Origin: Desulfobacteraceae bacterium
GTDB lineage: Bacteria > Desulfobacterota > Desulfobacteria > Desulfobacterales > Desulfobacteraceae
Direction: 5' to 3'
Assembly (NCBI GenBank): GCA_022712835.1
Contig: JAFLJU010000123.1
Span: forward strand, 1-23,525
Length of the DNA: 23,525 nucleotides
A program made the position numbers and the translations under genes. Shown one piece after another: positions 1-7,513 of this stretch. How positions within the stretch are numbered: the first letter of the stretch is position 1; the number at the start of each line of letters is the position of its first letter. The notes under the pieces were generated by a model. It saw only the letters and a program-made list of their open reading frames with translations. It was not told the DNA's origin and ran no database searches.

Positions 1-201
1 GCAGGGTTCAGGGAGATCTTAGCCCATGACCCGGTTAAATATGATTTTTCTCTGACTCGGTTCGGGATTCGACGAAACCTTGATATGGATGAATTGAAGG
101 ATTTTCTCACTTCCGATTGTCCTCTTGACCATTTTCCGGACAAACTTCCGGACAAACTTCCGGACAAACTTTTGCACAAACAACAAGGAGGCAAAGGGTG
201 A
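1..201 (+). CDS. C-terminal end of a TIGR02757/DUF2400 family protein (5' truncated)
   Basis: Frame 1 is open from the first base to the TGA at 199-201, giving about 66 residues. The stretch DPVKYDFSLTRFGIRR resembles the conserved C-terminus of the TIGR02757 (DUF2400) family, whose function is not established. The tail after it is low-complexity, with PDKL repeated three times because of a 12-bp tandem repeat in the DNA. The stop overlaps the GTG start of sfsA (GTGA), so the two genes are probably translationally coupled. The start lies outside the window. The family call rests on one short motif. Confidence 0.6.
   Translation, partial: AGFREILAHDPVKYDFSLTRFGIRRNLDMDELKDFLTSDCPLDHFPDKLPDKLPDKLLHKQQGGKG
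134..181 (+). repeat. 12-bp tandem repeat, three exact copies plus a decayed fourth
   Basis: The unit TTCCGGACAAAC occurs at 134-145, 146-157 and 158-169. A diverged copy, TTTTGCACAAAC, follows at 170-181. A 12-bp period keeps the reading frame and encodes repeated PDKL at the C-terminus of the DUF2400-like protein. It probably arose by replication slippage and could vary in copy number between strains. Confidence 0.85.
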
Positions 202-908
202 CTTATAAAGGATATGAACTGCCGAGCTTGATACAAGGGAAACTGATTAAGCGGTATAAACGGTTTCTGGCGGATATCAAATTGGAAACAGGGGAAGTGG
301 TCATTGCCCATTGCGCCAATTCCGGTTCCATGCGAGGATGTGCAGATCCGGGATCGCCTGTTTGGATTTCCCAAAGCGACAATCCTAAACGAAAATTAAA
401 ATATACCTGGGAGTTGATTCAGTCAAAGGATTCCATGATCGGGGTCAACACCCTGGTGCCCAATCGGCTGGTCAAAGCGTCAATTGAGAATGGGCTTGTC
501 TCTGAATTTAGAGAATATACCCGGGTGACAGCGGAAGTTAAAACAAGTGACCACACCCGGTTGGATCTGCTCTTGGAAAACGGGGCGGGCAATCGGTGTT
601 ATGTGGAGATTAAAAATTGTACCCTGGTGGAAGAGGGGGTGGCCATGTTCCCCGATGCCGTGACCACCCGGGGGCAAAAGCATTTGGATGAATTGGTTGA
701 GTTGAAAAGGCAAGGCCATAGGGCGGTGATTTTTTATCTGATCCAGCGAATGGACGCCAAGGTGTTTACCCCTGCGGCCATGATTGATGCGGTTTATGCA
801 CAAAAATTACACAATGCCGTGGAAAACGGGGTGGAAATTATCACCCGGGATACTGTTATCGATACCGGGTGCATCGCCCTGCGCCGGGCAGTCCCGGTTC
901 GTTTGTAA
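198..908 (+). CDS. sfsA: SfsA family protein (sugar fermentation stimulation protein homologue)
   Basis: The 236-residue product matches the SfsA family in length and in recognisable blocks: an N-terminal OB-like part with AHCANSGSMRG near residues 38-48, LVPNRLVKA near 86-94, EIKNC near 137-141, and FPDAVTTRGQKHLDEL near 151-166. The C-terminal part has the look of a PD-(D/E)xK nuclease fold. SfsA was named for an effect on maltose metabolism in E. coli and is thought to bind nucleic acid; its biochemical role remains unclear. The GTG start overlaps the upstream stop (GTGA), with GGAGGCAAAG just upstream as ribosome binding site. It is probably co-transcribed with the DUF2400-like gene. Confidence 0.9.
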   Translation: MTYKGYELPSLIQGKLIKRYKRFLADIKLETGEVVIAHCANSGSMRGCADPGSPVWISQSDNPKRKLKYTWELIQSKDSMIGVNTLVPNRLVKASIENGLVSEFREYTRVTAEVKTSDHTRLDLLLENGAGNRCYVEIKNCTLVEEGVAMFPDAVTTRGQKHLDELVELKRQGHRAVIFYLIQRMDAKVFTPAAMIDAVYAQKLHNAVENGVEIITRDTVIDTGCIALRRAVPVRL

Positions 909-917
909 GAGCCGGGG

Positions 918-953
918 CCTGTTTTTTTCGGGCGGTTGACAAAAAAAAACAGG
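918..953. repeat. 11-bp perfect inverted repeat after sfsA
   Basis: CCTGTTTTTTT (918-928) pairs exactly with AAAAAAACAGG (943-953), leaving a 14-nt loop. It lies 10 bp after the sfsA stop and just before the nifU promoter. It may act as a weak, AT-rich transcription stop, but no T-run follows the right arm on the plus strand, so a classical terminator is not supported. Confidence 0.45.
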
Positions 954-959
954 GTCGTG

Positions 960-987
960 TTGACAATCTACCACTCTGTAGTATTTT
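960..987 (+). promoter_or_regulatory. Sigma-70-type promoter of the nifU-nifS-hdrC-hdrB operon
   Basis: A perfect -35 box TTGACA (960-965) is followed after 16 bp by TATTTT (982-987), about 60 bp before the nifU-like start. A second TTGACA at 935-940 has no convincing -10 box at the right distance. The spacer contains the palindrome listed at 969-983, so repression by blocking RNA polymerase is plausible. Confidence 0.6.
969..983. promoter_or_regulatory. Candidate operator TACCAC-TCT-GTAGTA in the nifU promoter
   Basis: This 15-bp imperfect palindrome (arms TACCAC and GTAGTA, 5 of 6 positions paired) fills the space between the -35 and -10 boxes. The promoter of the XRE-cysE-cysK operon carries a matching palindrome at exactly the same distance from its TTGACA. 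The binding protein is unknown. The two-CW XRE regulator of the cys operon, or an Rrf2-type (IscR/CymR-like) regulator encoded elsewhere, are the obvious candidates. Confidence 0.5.
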
Positions 988-1044
988 AGAAAAAGGCATC
1001 GGCCTGACATTGAACGCCGTTGAAATTTGATTAAGGAGAAAACT

Positions 1045-1608
1045 ATGTGGGATTATACAGATAAAGTTAAAGAACATTTCTTACACCCCAGGAACGTGGG
1101 TGAGCTTGAAGGTGCCAATGCCATCGGAGAAACCGGTTCCCTGAATTGCGGAGATGCATTGAAATTATATTTAAAGGTGAATGAAAACGAAAGAATCATT
1201 GAAGCCACCTTTATGACCTTTGGTTGTGCCAGTGCCGTGGCGTCTTCTTCGGCCCTTACGGAGATCATCAAGGGAATGACCCTGACGGAAGCGGCAAAAT
1301 TGACCAATGACGATATTTCAGATTATCTGGGCGGGTTGCCCAAGGCAAAGATGCATTGTTCGGTCATGGGGCAGTCGGCTCTCAAAAAAGCCATTGCCAA
1401 TTTCAGAGGGATTCAGATCCTGGAAAAACCGGGTCAGATTATCTGCGAGTGTTTTGATGTGACAGACCTTGAGATCATTGATGCGGTCAGGGCAAACGGG
1501 CTTGAAACCACCGATGATGTCACCGATTATTTGAAAGCCGGCGGTGGATGCGGACAATGTCTGGAACGGATCGAAGAAGTAATTGAGACTGCCAAAGCCA
1601 AAGGATAA
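1045..1608 (+). CDS. nifU: NifU-like Fe-S scaffold: IscU domain plus BFD-type [2Fe-2S] domain
   Basis: The 187-residue product has two parts. Residues 1-125 are an IscU/NifU N-terminal scaffold with the three cluster-ligating cysteines C35 (NCGD), C61 (FGCAS) and C105 (HCSVMG). Residues 130-180 are a BFD-like [2Fe-2S] domain with C134, C136, C169 and C172. The C-terminal Nfu domain of classical NifU is missing. Clusters are built here with sulfur from NifS and passed to apo-proteins. The start is the ATG at 1045, preceded by AAGGAG at 1033-1038; an in-frame TTG at 1027 lies upstream of that site and is rejected. First gene of the operon. No nitrogenase gene is seen, so this is probably the housekeeping assembly system. 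Confidence 0.93.
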   Translation: MWDYTDKVKEHFLHPRNVGELEGANAIGETGSLNCGDALKLYLKVNENERIIEATFMTFGCASAVASSSALTEIIKGMTLTEAAKLTNDDISDYLGGLPKAKMHCSVMGQSALKKAIANFRGIQILEKPGQIICECFDVTDLEIIDAVRANGLETTDDVTDYLKAGGGCGQCLERIEEVIETAKAKG

Positions 1609-1615
1609 ATCCTCT

Positions 1616-2788
1616 ATGAAAGTCATATATACGGACAACAACGCCACCTCAAAAGTGGCTGATGAAGTCATTGAAGAAATGATGCCCTATTTTGGTGAGC
1701 TTTATGGAAACCCTTCTTCCATGCATACCTTTGGAGATCAGGTGGGAAAAAAGGTTGACCAGGCCCGGCAGAGGGTGGCAGATCTTATCAATGCAGACCC
1801 GGAAGAGATCGTGTTTACCTCCTGTGGAACCGAAAGTGACAATGCGGCCATTCATGCAGCGATTAAAGCCTTTCCGGAAAGAAAACACCTTATCACCTCC
1901 AGGGTGGAACATCCGGCCATTAAGAACCTATTCTCTTATCTTGAAAAAACACAAGGATATGAGGTTACCTTTGTACCGGTTGATAAAAAAGGTCAGCTAA
2001 ATACCCAGGTTTTGTATGATAGTATGTCTGAGAATACAGCCCTTATCTCCCTTATGTGGGCCAATAACGAGACCGGGGTCATCTTCCCCATTGAAGAAGT
2101 GGCAAAACGCGCTAATGAACAGGGTATCTTGTTTCACACGGATGCGGTCCAGGCCGCTGGCAAGTTAGATATTGACGTGAAAAAGACCGGGGTGGATATG
2201 CTTTCCCTGTCCGGCCATAAGATCCATGCTCCCAAGGGGATTGGTGTTCTCTATGTGAAGAAAGGATTCAAATTTTCTCCTTATCTCATTGGCGGTCATC
2301 AGGAAGACGGGCGCAGGGGCGGCACGGAAAATACTGCTTTTATCATCGGCCTTGGCAAAGCCTGTGAGCTGGCCAAACAAAATTTAGAACAGATGAATAC
2401 CCAGGTCAGGCAATTAAGGGACTACCTACAGACTCAGTTGCTGGAAAAAATCCCCGCCACCTCGGTAAACGGGGTATTGGATAATCGATTGCCCAACACG
2501 TTGTCCATAGGGTTTGATGCCGTGGAAGGTGAATCCATCCTGTTGCTTTTGGACAGGGACGGTATCTGCGCATCTTCCGGCTCTGCCTGCACTTCGGGCT
2601 CCCTGGATCCCTCCCATGTGCTCATGGCCATGGAAGTCCCTTTTAAATCTGCCCACGGCACCATCCGGTTCTCCTTGTCCCATTATAATACAAAACAGGA
2701 GATGGATCTTATCGTTACATCCCTGGCGCCTACCATTGAAAAATTAAGGGGAATGTCCCCCTTCTGGAAAGATGGCAAAGTTATATGA
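1616..2788 (+). CDS. nifS: Cysteine desulfurase, NifS/IscS type
   Basis: The 390-residue protein is a complete PLP-dependent class V aminotransferase-fold cysteine desulfurase. It converts cysteine to alanine and hands the persulfide sulfur to the scaffold encoded just upstream. Visible motifs: N-terminal YTDNNATS, the PLP lysine K202 in SGHK, and the catalytic cysteine C325 in SSGSACTSG, which sits on the short loop typical of the NifS/IscS group I enzymes. The ATG at 1616 is 8 bp after the nifU stop and is preferred over an upstream TTG inside nifU. Its stop overlaps the next start (ATGA), indicating translational coupling to hdrC. Confidence 0.95.
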   Translation: MKVIYTDNNATSKVADEVIEEMMPYFGELYGNPSSMHTFGDQVGKKVDQARQRVADLINADPEEIVFTSCGTESDNAAIHAAIKAFPERKHLITSRVEHPAIKNLFSYLEKTQGYEVTFVPVDKKGQLNTQVLYDSMSENTALISLMWANNETGVIFPIEEVAKRANEQGILFHTDAVQAAGKLDIDVKKTGVDMLSLSGHKIHAPKGIGVLYVKKGFKFSPYLIGGHQEDGRRGGTENTAFIIGLGKACELAKQNLEQMNTQVRQLRDYLQTQLLEKIPATSVNGVLDNRLPNTLSIGFDAVEGESILLLLDRDGICASSGSACTSGSLDPSHVLMAMEVPFKSAHGTIRFSLSHYNTKQEMDLIVTSLAPTIEKLRGMSPFWKDGKVI

Positions 2789-3324
2789 TCGAACTGAAAA
2801 AAGGGCATGGGGACCTGGCAGAATCTCTTCAGAATCAGACAGGTGTTCGGTTTAACACCTGTCTGCATTGCCGGACCTGTAGCAATGCCTGCCCCTTTGT
2901 GGAGGGGATGGACTATCCTCCCAATGTGCTGTTGCGTCTGGTTCAGATGGGATTGGAAAAACAGGCCCTGGAATCGTCCACCATCTGGGTGTGTGTGGGC
3001 TGCAACACCTGTTGCAGCTTTTGTCCCATGGCCATTGATATTCCGGCGGTTATGGACGGCCTCCGGGCTAAAGCATTGGCAACCGGAGTGAATATTGCAG
3101 AACCCGATATCCTAAGTTTCCACAACGAAGTTTTGAAGACGGTTGAAAAATATGGACGGACTCATAAGTTAGAAATCATGATGCGGTACAAGCTTAAAAA
3201 ACGTGATTTTTTAAGCGATATGGGTGTTGGATTGAAAATGCTGAAAAAACGAAAACTGGATCTGACCCCTTCTAAAATCAAGGACAAACAAGCCCTTGAA
3301 AAGATATTTGGCCAAAAGCCGTAA
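2785..3324 (+). CDS. hdrC: HdrC-like protein with two [4Fe-4S] clusters
   Basis: The 179-residue protein has two CxxCxxCxxxC ferredoxin motifs, C26-C29-C32-C36 and C70-C73-C76-C80, in the spacing of heterodisulfide reductase subunit C. The rest is helical and basic at the C-terminus, with no membrane segment, so it is probably cytoplasmic. HdrC relays electrons between HdrA or another donor and the catalytic HdrB. The ATG overlaps the nifS stop by 4 bp. Together with hdrB downstream it forms an HdrCB pair; no hdrA accompanies it. The substrate in bacteria of this type is not known with certainty. Confidence 0.85.
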   Translation: MIELKKGHGDLAESLQNQTGVRFNTCLHCRTCSNACPFVEGMDYPPNVLLRLVQMGLEKQALESSTIWVCVGCNTCCSFCPMAIDIPAVMDGLRAKALATGVNIAEPDILSFHNEVLKTVEKYGRTHKLEIMMRYKLKKRDFLSDMGVGLKMLKKRKLDLTPSKIKDKQALEKIFGQKP

Positions 3325-3391
3325 AAAAAATGTCCGCCATAAATATCCGTAATAATAGATTAATAGATAGCTTCTTACAAGGATCGCTGAA

Positions 3392-4243
3392 ATGGGAAAG
3401 ACGACCTATTCCTTTTTTCCCGGATGTTCTCTCAAGGCCTCCGGGCATGAAAATACAGATTCATTGTTTAAATTTTGCGAGATGGTGGACATTGAGCTCA
3501 TAGAGCTTGATGACTGGAATTGTTGCGGCTCCTCGTCTGCCCATAGCATCAACCATGAGGTGGCAAGGAATCTGCCCCTGAGAAATCTTTCCCTGGCGCC
3601 CGAGGGCTACCCCCTGCTGATTGCCTGCCCCAGCTGCTTGATCCGTTTAAAACAATCCTATCTTAAATTGAAGAATGATCCGGATCTCCAGGAAAAATAT
3701 AGACAGGATTGGGGCAGATCCTTTGACCCCAATCTTGAAATTATTCATTTTTTTGAACTCTTTAAACGGGTTCAGCTCAAAGATTATATAAAGAATCCTG
3801 AAAAACGGTTGAAGGGTATCAAAGTCGCGCCTTACTATGGGTGTATGCTGTCCATGCCCCCGGATTTAAGACGGGAACCTTCCCATTACGGACTCATGGA
3901 AGAGGTTCTGGCAAGCTTAGGCGCTGATGTGATTTCCCATGGGTATGAGACCCAGTGTTGCGGTACCTATCTGTCCGTTGCCAAACCTGAGCTTGCCGAA
4001 AAAGTGGTGACCCAGATCATTTCCCGGGCCATGGATGCCGGGGCCGAATGTCTGGTCACCGCCTGCGCCATGTGCCATCTCAACCTGGAGATCCGGTGTG
4101 CCCTGAAAAATCCCATCCCTGCCTTCCATTTTTCAGAACTGCTGTCCATGGCTCTGGGGGCGGGGAATCAGAAAAAATGGTTCCCCAAGCACATCGTGGA
4201 CCCCATCCCTTTGCTAAAGGAGAGGGGATTGCTGAAATCCTGA
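3392..4243 (+). CDS. hdrB: HdrB-like protein with two CCG domains
   Basis: The 283-residue protein has the duplicated cysteine-rich CCG domain of heterodisulfide reductase subunit B: C12, C44-C45, C79, C82 in the first half and C151, C189-C190, C225, C228 in the second. In methanogen HdrB these residues bind two non-cubane [4Fe-4S] clusters that cleave a disulfide substrate. The start has AAGGA 8 bp upstream, and a 67-bp gap separates it from hdrC. A terminator follows at 4306-4327. The likely role is thiol/disulfide electron transfer coupled to the preceding HdrC; the physiological disulfide is unknown. Confidence 0.87.
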   Translation: MGKTTYSFFPGCSLKASGHENTDSLFKFCEMVDIELIELDDWNCCGSSSAHSINHEVARNLPLRNLSLAPEGYPLLIACPSCLIRLKQSYLKLKNDPDLQEKYRQDWGRSFDPNLEIIHFFELFKRVQLKDYIKNPEKRLKGIKVAPYYGCMLSMPPDLRREPSHYGLMEEVLASLGADVISHGYETQCCGTYLSVAKPELAEKVVTQIISRAMDAGAECLVTACAMCHLNLEIRCALKNPIPAFHFSELLSMALGAGNQKKWFPKHIVDPIPLLKERGLLKS

Positions 4244-4252
4244 TTCAACCTC

Positions 4253-4280
4253 TTGACTCATGGGCCTTGTCTATTATACA
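4253..4280 (+). promoter_or_regulatory. Possible promoter upstream of the metallophosphoesterase gene
   Basis: TTGACT (4253-4258) is followed after 16 bp by TATACA (4275-4280), good by sequence. However, a terminator-like hairpin lies downstream at 4306-4327, before the ATG at 4364. Either the promoter is not used, or transcription from it is attenuated. Confidence 0.3.
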
Positions 4281-4305
4281 TTCTTATGCCAATTGACTGA
4301 TGGAT

Positions 4306-4327
4306 AGCAACACAAGTGTGCTTTTTT
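4306..4327 (+). terminator. Rho-independent terminator after hdrB
   Basis: AGC-a-ACA and TGT-GCT form a short stem around CAAG, with one bulged A, directly followed by TTTTTT. It is the only hairpin with a T-run in the 120-bp gap and closes the nifU-nifS-hdrC-hdrB operon. The stem is short, so efficiency may be moderate. Confidence 0.55.
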
Positions 4328-4363
4328 ATAGCCCTTAAGTTTGGTTAAGGAGATGTTCAACAG

Positions 4364-5089
4364 ATGCGTATTGCCCTTATTTCTGACATTCATGGAAACG
4401 AAGTTGCATTAGAGGCTGTTCTCAAAGATATAAAAAAAGCGGGTGTCGATCAGATTGCATGTCTCGGGGATGTCGTGGCTTTGGGACCGCTTCCGGTCGC
4501 GGTGTTGCAAATGATACAAGATCTTGATTGCCCTTGTGTGTTAGGAAATCATGATGCCTTTATGATAGATCCCCCCCTGGTTCATTCTTATACGGATGTT
4601 CCCGTCATTGTTGATTCGATTGAGTGGTGCCGGTCGCAATTGTCAACCAAAGATCTGGATTTTATCCGGACATTTCAGATCTGCATGGAAATCAATGACA
4701 GCAAAGACAACAAACTGGTATTTTTTCATGGATCTCCCCGGGATTATCTGGAAAACATTTTATCGACCACCCCTGCAAATGAAGTGGATGAGATGTTGGA
4801 TGGCCATACTTCCTTGGTGATGGCAGGAGGTCATACTCATATTCAAATGCTTCGTCAGCACAAGGGAAATCTCATTGTGAATCCGGGAAGTGTCGGATTC
4901 CCCTTTAAGGAATTTGTGGGGGACTGTCCGCCAGAAATAATGGCACACGCAGAATATGCCATTGTGACAATGGAGCAAAGCCAGGTGGATGTATCCCTCC
5001 GGCGGGTTCCATTTAGTCAAAAAGCGCTTAAAAAGAGTATTGAAGATAGCAAGAGCCCGGTTCAGGAACTGTTGATAAAACAATCTTAA
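4364..5089 (+). CDS. Metallophosphoesterase (calcineurin-like), YfcE/MJ0936-like
   Basis: The 241-residue protein carries the dimetal phosphoesterase motifs in order: D8-x-H10 (SDIHGN), G35-D36 (LGDVV), G61-N-H-D64, an HGSP motif near residue 125, and GGHTH near 155. This is the layout of small cytoplasmic phosphodiesterases of the YfcE/MJ0936 type, which use two divalent metals. The natural substrate cannot be read from the sequence. The start has AAGGAGA 11 bp upstream. It appears monocistronic, between the terminator of the hdr operon and the convergent cysK gene. Confidence 0.85.
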   Translation: MRIALISDIHGNEVALEAVLKDIKKAGVDQIACLGDVVALGPLPVAVLQMIQDLDCPCVLGNHDAFMIDPPLVHSYTDVPVIVDSIEWCRSQLSTKDLDFIRTFQICMEINDSKDNKLVFFHGSPRDYLENILSTTPANEVDEMLDGHTSLVMAGGHTHIQMLRQHKGNLIVNPGSVGFPFKEFVGDCPPEIMAHAEYAIVTMEQSQVDVSLRRVPFSQKALKKSIEDSKSPVQELLIKQS

Positions 5090-5131
5090 TTGAAACAATT
5101 ATAATTATAACAATCCTGAACCGATCAATTA

Positions 5132-5167
5132 AAAGTCTTGGCAAAAGTCTTGGCAAAAATCCTGGCA
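5132..5167. repeat. 12-bp tandem repeat, about three copies, downstream of cysK
   Basis: AAAGTCTTGGCA occurs exactly at 5132-5143 and 5144-5155, followed by AAAATCCTGGCA at 5156-5167. It lies in the gap between the convergent metallophosphoesterase and cysK genes. On the minus strand it follows the cysK stop, and a readthrough product would repeat CQDF. No promoter or terminator is apparent in the gap. Confidence 0.75.
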
Positions 5168-5179
5168 ACCGCCCGGGGA

Positions 5180-6097
5180 TCAGATGGTAAAAAGATCGGT
5201 GCTGATATACCGCTCACCCGTGTCGCAAACAATAAATACAATGGTTTTGCCTCGGTTTTCCTTTCCCACTTGTTTGGCGGCATGAAAGGCAGCCCCCGAT
5301 GAAATCCCGCAGAGAATCCCATGATCCTTTGCCAATTGTTTTGCCCCGGCAAAGGCATCTTCCGATTTAACCAGGACAATCTTATCAAGGATGGCGGTAT
5401 TTAAATTGGCCGGGATAAATCCTGCCCCGATTCCCTGGATTTTGTGGGGACCGGGGGCACCTCCTGAGATAACTGGTGAGTCGGAAGGCTCCACGGCAAC
5501 GGATAAAAGGGATGGATTTTTCTGTTTTATGAATTCTGAAACCCCGGTGATTGTTCCTCCGGTGCCCACGCCTGCAATAAAAATATCCACCTTGCCCTGG
5601 GTGGCTTCCCAAATTTCAGGACCCGTGGTCTGTCGGTGGATTTCAGGGTTTGCCGGATTCGAAAACTGGTCCGGCATATAGGCATTGGCCGTGGTTTCCA
5701 CAAGTTCTTGGGCGGCTGCAATAGCACCTTTCATTCCCTTGGCGCCGGGGGTTAGCACAAGCGTTGCTCCCAGGTGTTTGAGCAATTGCTGGCGTTCGGA
5801 ACTCATGGTATCGGGCATGGTTAATACCAATTTTAAATTTTTCACCCTTGCCACAAAGGCAAGAGCAATGCCGGTATTGCCGGATGTGGGTTCCACAATA
5901 GTGGTATCTTTGTTTATTTTTCCGGTTTTGATCCCATCTTCAATCATGGCAAGCCCGATGCGGTCCTTGACACTGGACATGGGATTGAAATATTCAAGTT
6001 TGCCATATAGGTTTGCGCCGCATTCCCTGGAGGCTTTCTCCAGAAAGACCAGGGGGGTGTTGCCGCAGGCTTTCGTAATATCAGGCAGAGGTTTCAT
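5180..6097 (-). CDS. cysK: Cysteine synthase A (O-acetylserine sulfhydrylase)
   Basis: The 305-residue fold-type II PLP enzyme makes cysteine from O-acetylserine and sulfide in the cytoplasm. Seen: the PLP lysine K44 in SSVKDR, the substrate loop TSGNTG at 71-76, and a glycine-rich phosphate loop GVGTGGT in the middle third. Length and order fit CysK. The ATG at 6097 overlaps the cysE 3' end by 17 bp and has AAAGGAA upstream, so the two are translationally linked. CysE and CysK commonly form a complex. In a sulfate reducer sulfide is plentiful, so this route would supply cysteine for NifS as well as protein. Confidence 0.95.
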   Translation of the reverse strand: MKPLPDITKACGNTPLVFLEKASRECGANLYGKLEYFNPMSSVKDRIGLAMIEDGIKTGKINKDTTIVEPTSGNTGIALAFVARVKNLKLVLTMPDTMSSERQQLLKHLGATLVLTPGAKGMKGAIAAAQELVETTANAYMPDQFSNPANPEIHRQTTGPEIWEATQGKVDIFIAGVGTGGTITGVSEFIKQKNPSLLSVAVEPSDSPVISGGAPGPHKIQGIGAGFIPANLNTAILDKIVLVKSEDAFAGAKQLAKDHGILCGISSGAAFHAAKQVGKENRGKTIVFIVCDTGERYISTDLFTI

Positions 6098-7067
6098 GGT
6101 GTTCCTTTTGATTTTCTTGGTTCTTATAGATAAGGTGGGGAGATTCCATAAAGACTTTGGTATCTGGTGGAATCGAATGGGTCAGCCAGACATTGCCTCC
6201 CACAACCGACCGGGCACCGATGATAGTGTCTCCCCCAAGAATGGTGGCACCGGAGTAAATGATGACATCCTCCTCAATGGTGGGGTGGCGCTTGGCATCC
6301 CTGAGTTTCTCCCCTGCATCCGGGGGCAGGGACAGGGCGCCAATGGTGACATTCTGGTAGATTCGGACATTGTTGCCAATGACAGAGGTTTCCCCCACCA
6401 CCACACCCGTGCCGTGGTCAATGACAAAGCGATTGCCAATGGCGGCGCCTGGATGGATATCGATGCCGGTGAGGCTGTGGGCATGTTCGGCCATGATCCG
6501 GGGCAGCTGGGGAATCTTGAATTTGTAAAGAAGATTGGCGACCCTGTAGACCGTGATGGCATAGAGGCCTGGATAGGAAAAAATAACTTCATCATGGCTC
6601 TTCGCGGCAGGATCTCCTTCGTAGGCCCCTTTTACGTCAAGCGCCAGCAACCGGCGTAGATTTGGAATGGCCCGGATGATTTCCAGGGCGACCCCATTGC
6701 CCCGTGGCTCGCATTCTGAACATTGAAGTTCATAGCGAAGGCAATCATGGCGCAATACATGGATAATTTGGTTAGAGAGGATATCATAAAGCTGGGAAAC
6801 GGCCTGGCCGGTATTATAAAGAAGGTTGGCTGAGTCCACTTTTTCCATGGCAAAATAGCCCGGAAAAAGGATTTCCCTGAATTTATCAATCATCTCCTTG
6901 ACCGAGGTGTTAAAATGGATGGGTTCATCCCCGATGTGGGCAAAACAGTTTTCATCATTCATGGATGCCATGATCTGATCAATCACCTTTGGCAGTTCCT
7001 GGCGATGGCCCAAAATGGTTTCCCTGTCTGTGTGGCAGGCGGCACTATCAATTATAAACTCATCCAT
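6081..7067 (-). CDS. cysE: Serine O-acetyltransferase, long EpsC/SrpH-like form
   Basis: The 328-residue protein transfers acetyl from acetyl-CoA to serine, the first step of cysteine synthesis. The C-terminal half is a left-handed beta-helix of hexapeptide repeats with the catalytic-site block FVIDHGTGVVVGE and the following KRHPTIEEDV. An extended helical N-terminal region of about 190 residues is longer than in E. coli CysE and resembles the EpsC/SrpH type. The start chosen is the ATG at 7067, which overlaps the upstream stop (ATGGATGA) and has AAGGGA about 10 bp before it. In-frame ATGs at 7088 and 7115 lie inside the regulator gene and would increase the overlap. It overlaps cysK downstream. 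Confidence 0.92.
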   Translation of the reverse strand: MDEFIIDSAACHTDRETILGHRQELPKVIDQIMASMNDENCFAHIGDEPIHFNTSVKEMIDKFREILFPGYFAMEKVDSANLLYNTGQAVSQLYDILSNQIIHVLRHDCLRYELQCSECEPRGNGVALEIIRAIPNLRRLLALDVKGAYEGDPAAKSHDEVIFSYPGLYAITVYRVANLLYKFKIPQLPRIMAEHAHSLTGIDIHPGAAIGNRFVIDHGTGVVVGETSVIGNNVRIYQNVTIGALSLPPDAGEKLRDAKRHPTIEEDVIIYSGATILGGDTIIGARSVVGGNVWLTHSIPPDTKVFMESPHLIYKNQENQKEHHETSA

Positions 7068-7464
7068 TGGTTGCAATTCCCTTCTCATTTTCAAAGGATT
7101 TGATAAAAACACCACAGCTCCTGCATTCTTCCATCTTATCTTCCCATGAGTTGTGGGCTTCTCCAGAGCATTTGGTGCCGTTGATGAACCAGCACAAATC
7201 TCCGGCTTTAAATTCTCTGGCCGGACATTTTGACTGCTTGGCTTCCGGGCATTTCATGATATCCCAGCATTTGCCATTGGGTTTGTCTGTGCTTATCACC
7301 CGGGAAACAAGAAACAGAAGCTGACGTTCAACGTGGTGGGGGATTCTGCGCCAGCCCTGTTCATAACTGTGGATCGCCTTTATGGAAATGCCGAGAAGCT
7401 GGGCCAGTTCTTTCTGGGTTTTGGCCAATCTTGATCTGACTTCTTTGAAGCTAATGTTGTCCAT
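7060..7464 (-). CDS. XRE-type HTH regulator with a cysteine-rich two-CW domain
   Basis: The 134-residue protein has an N-terminal helix-turn-helix of the XRE/Cro class (residues about 7-42, with QKELAQLLGISIKAIHSYEQG as its core). A C-terminal cysteine-rich region has two CW dipeptides, C66-W67 and C91-W92, plus C72, C80, C99, C114 and C117. This fits the two-CW domain seen in anaerobes, presumably binding a metal or Fe-S cluster; that is an inference. It is the first gene of the cysE-cysK operon, so it may sense cysteine, metal or redox state and control this operon. ATG at 7464 is preferred; an in-frame TTG at 7479 is possible. Neither has a strong ribosome binding site. Confidence 0.8.
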   Translation of the reverse strand: MDNISFKEVRSRLAKTQKELAQLLGISIKAIHSYEQGWRRIPHHVERQLLFLVSRVISTDKPNGKCWDIMKCPEAKQSKCPAREFKAGDLCWFINGTKCSGEAHNSWEDKMEECRSCGVFIKSFENEKGIATNG

Positions 7465-7513
7465 GGTTGCTATTCTCAAATATGTTTTGGTTAATGCACA
7501 TAAACAAATTTAG

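Noticed and set aside
935..940. A second TTGACA upstream of nifU
   Set aside because: It lies in the loop of the 918-953 inverted repeat and has no suitable -10 box at 15-19 bp.
5685..6659. Long open frame of 324 codons on the plus strand across cysK and cysE
   Set aside because: It lies wholly opposite two well-supported genes, has no recognisable motif and no ribosome binding site; it is an antisense shadow.
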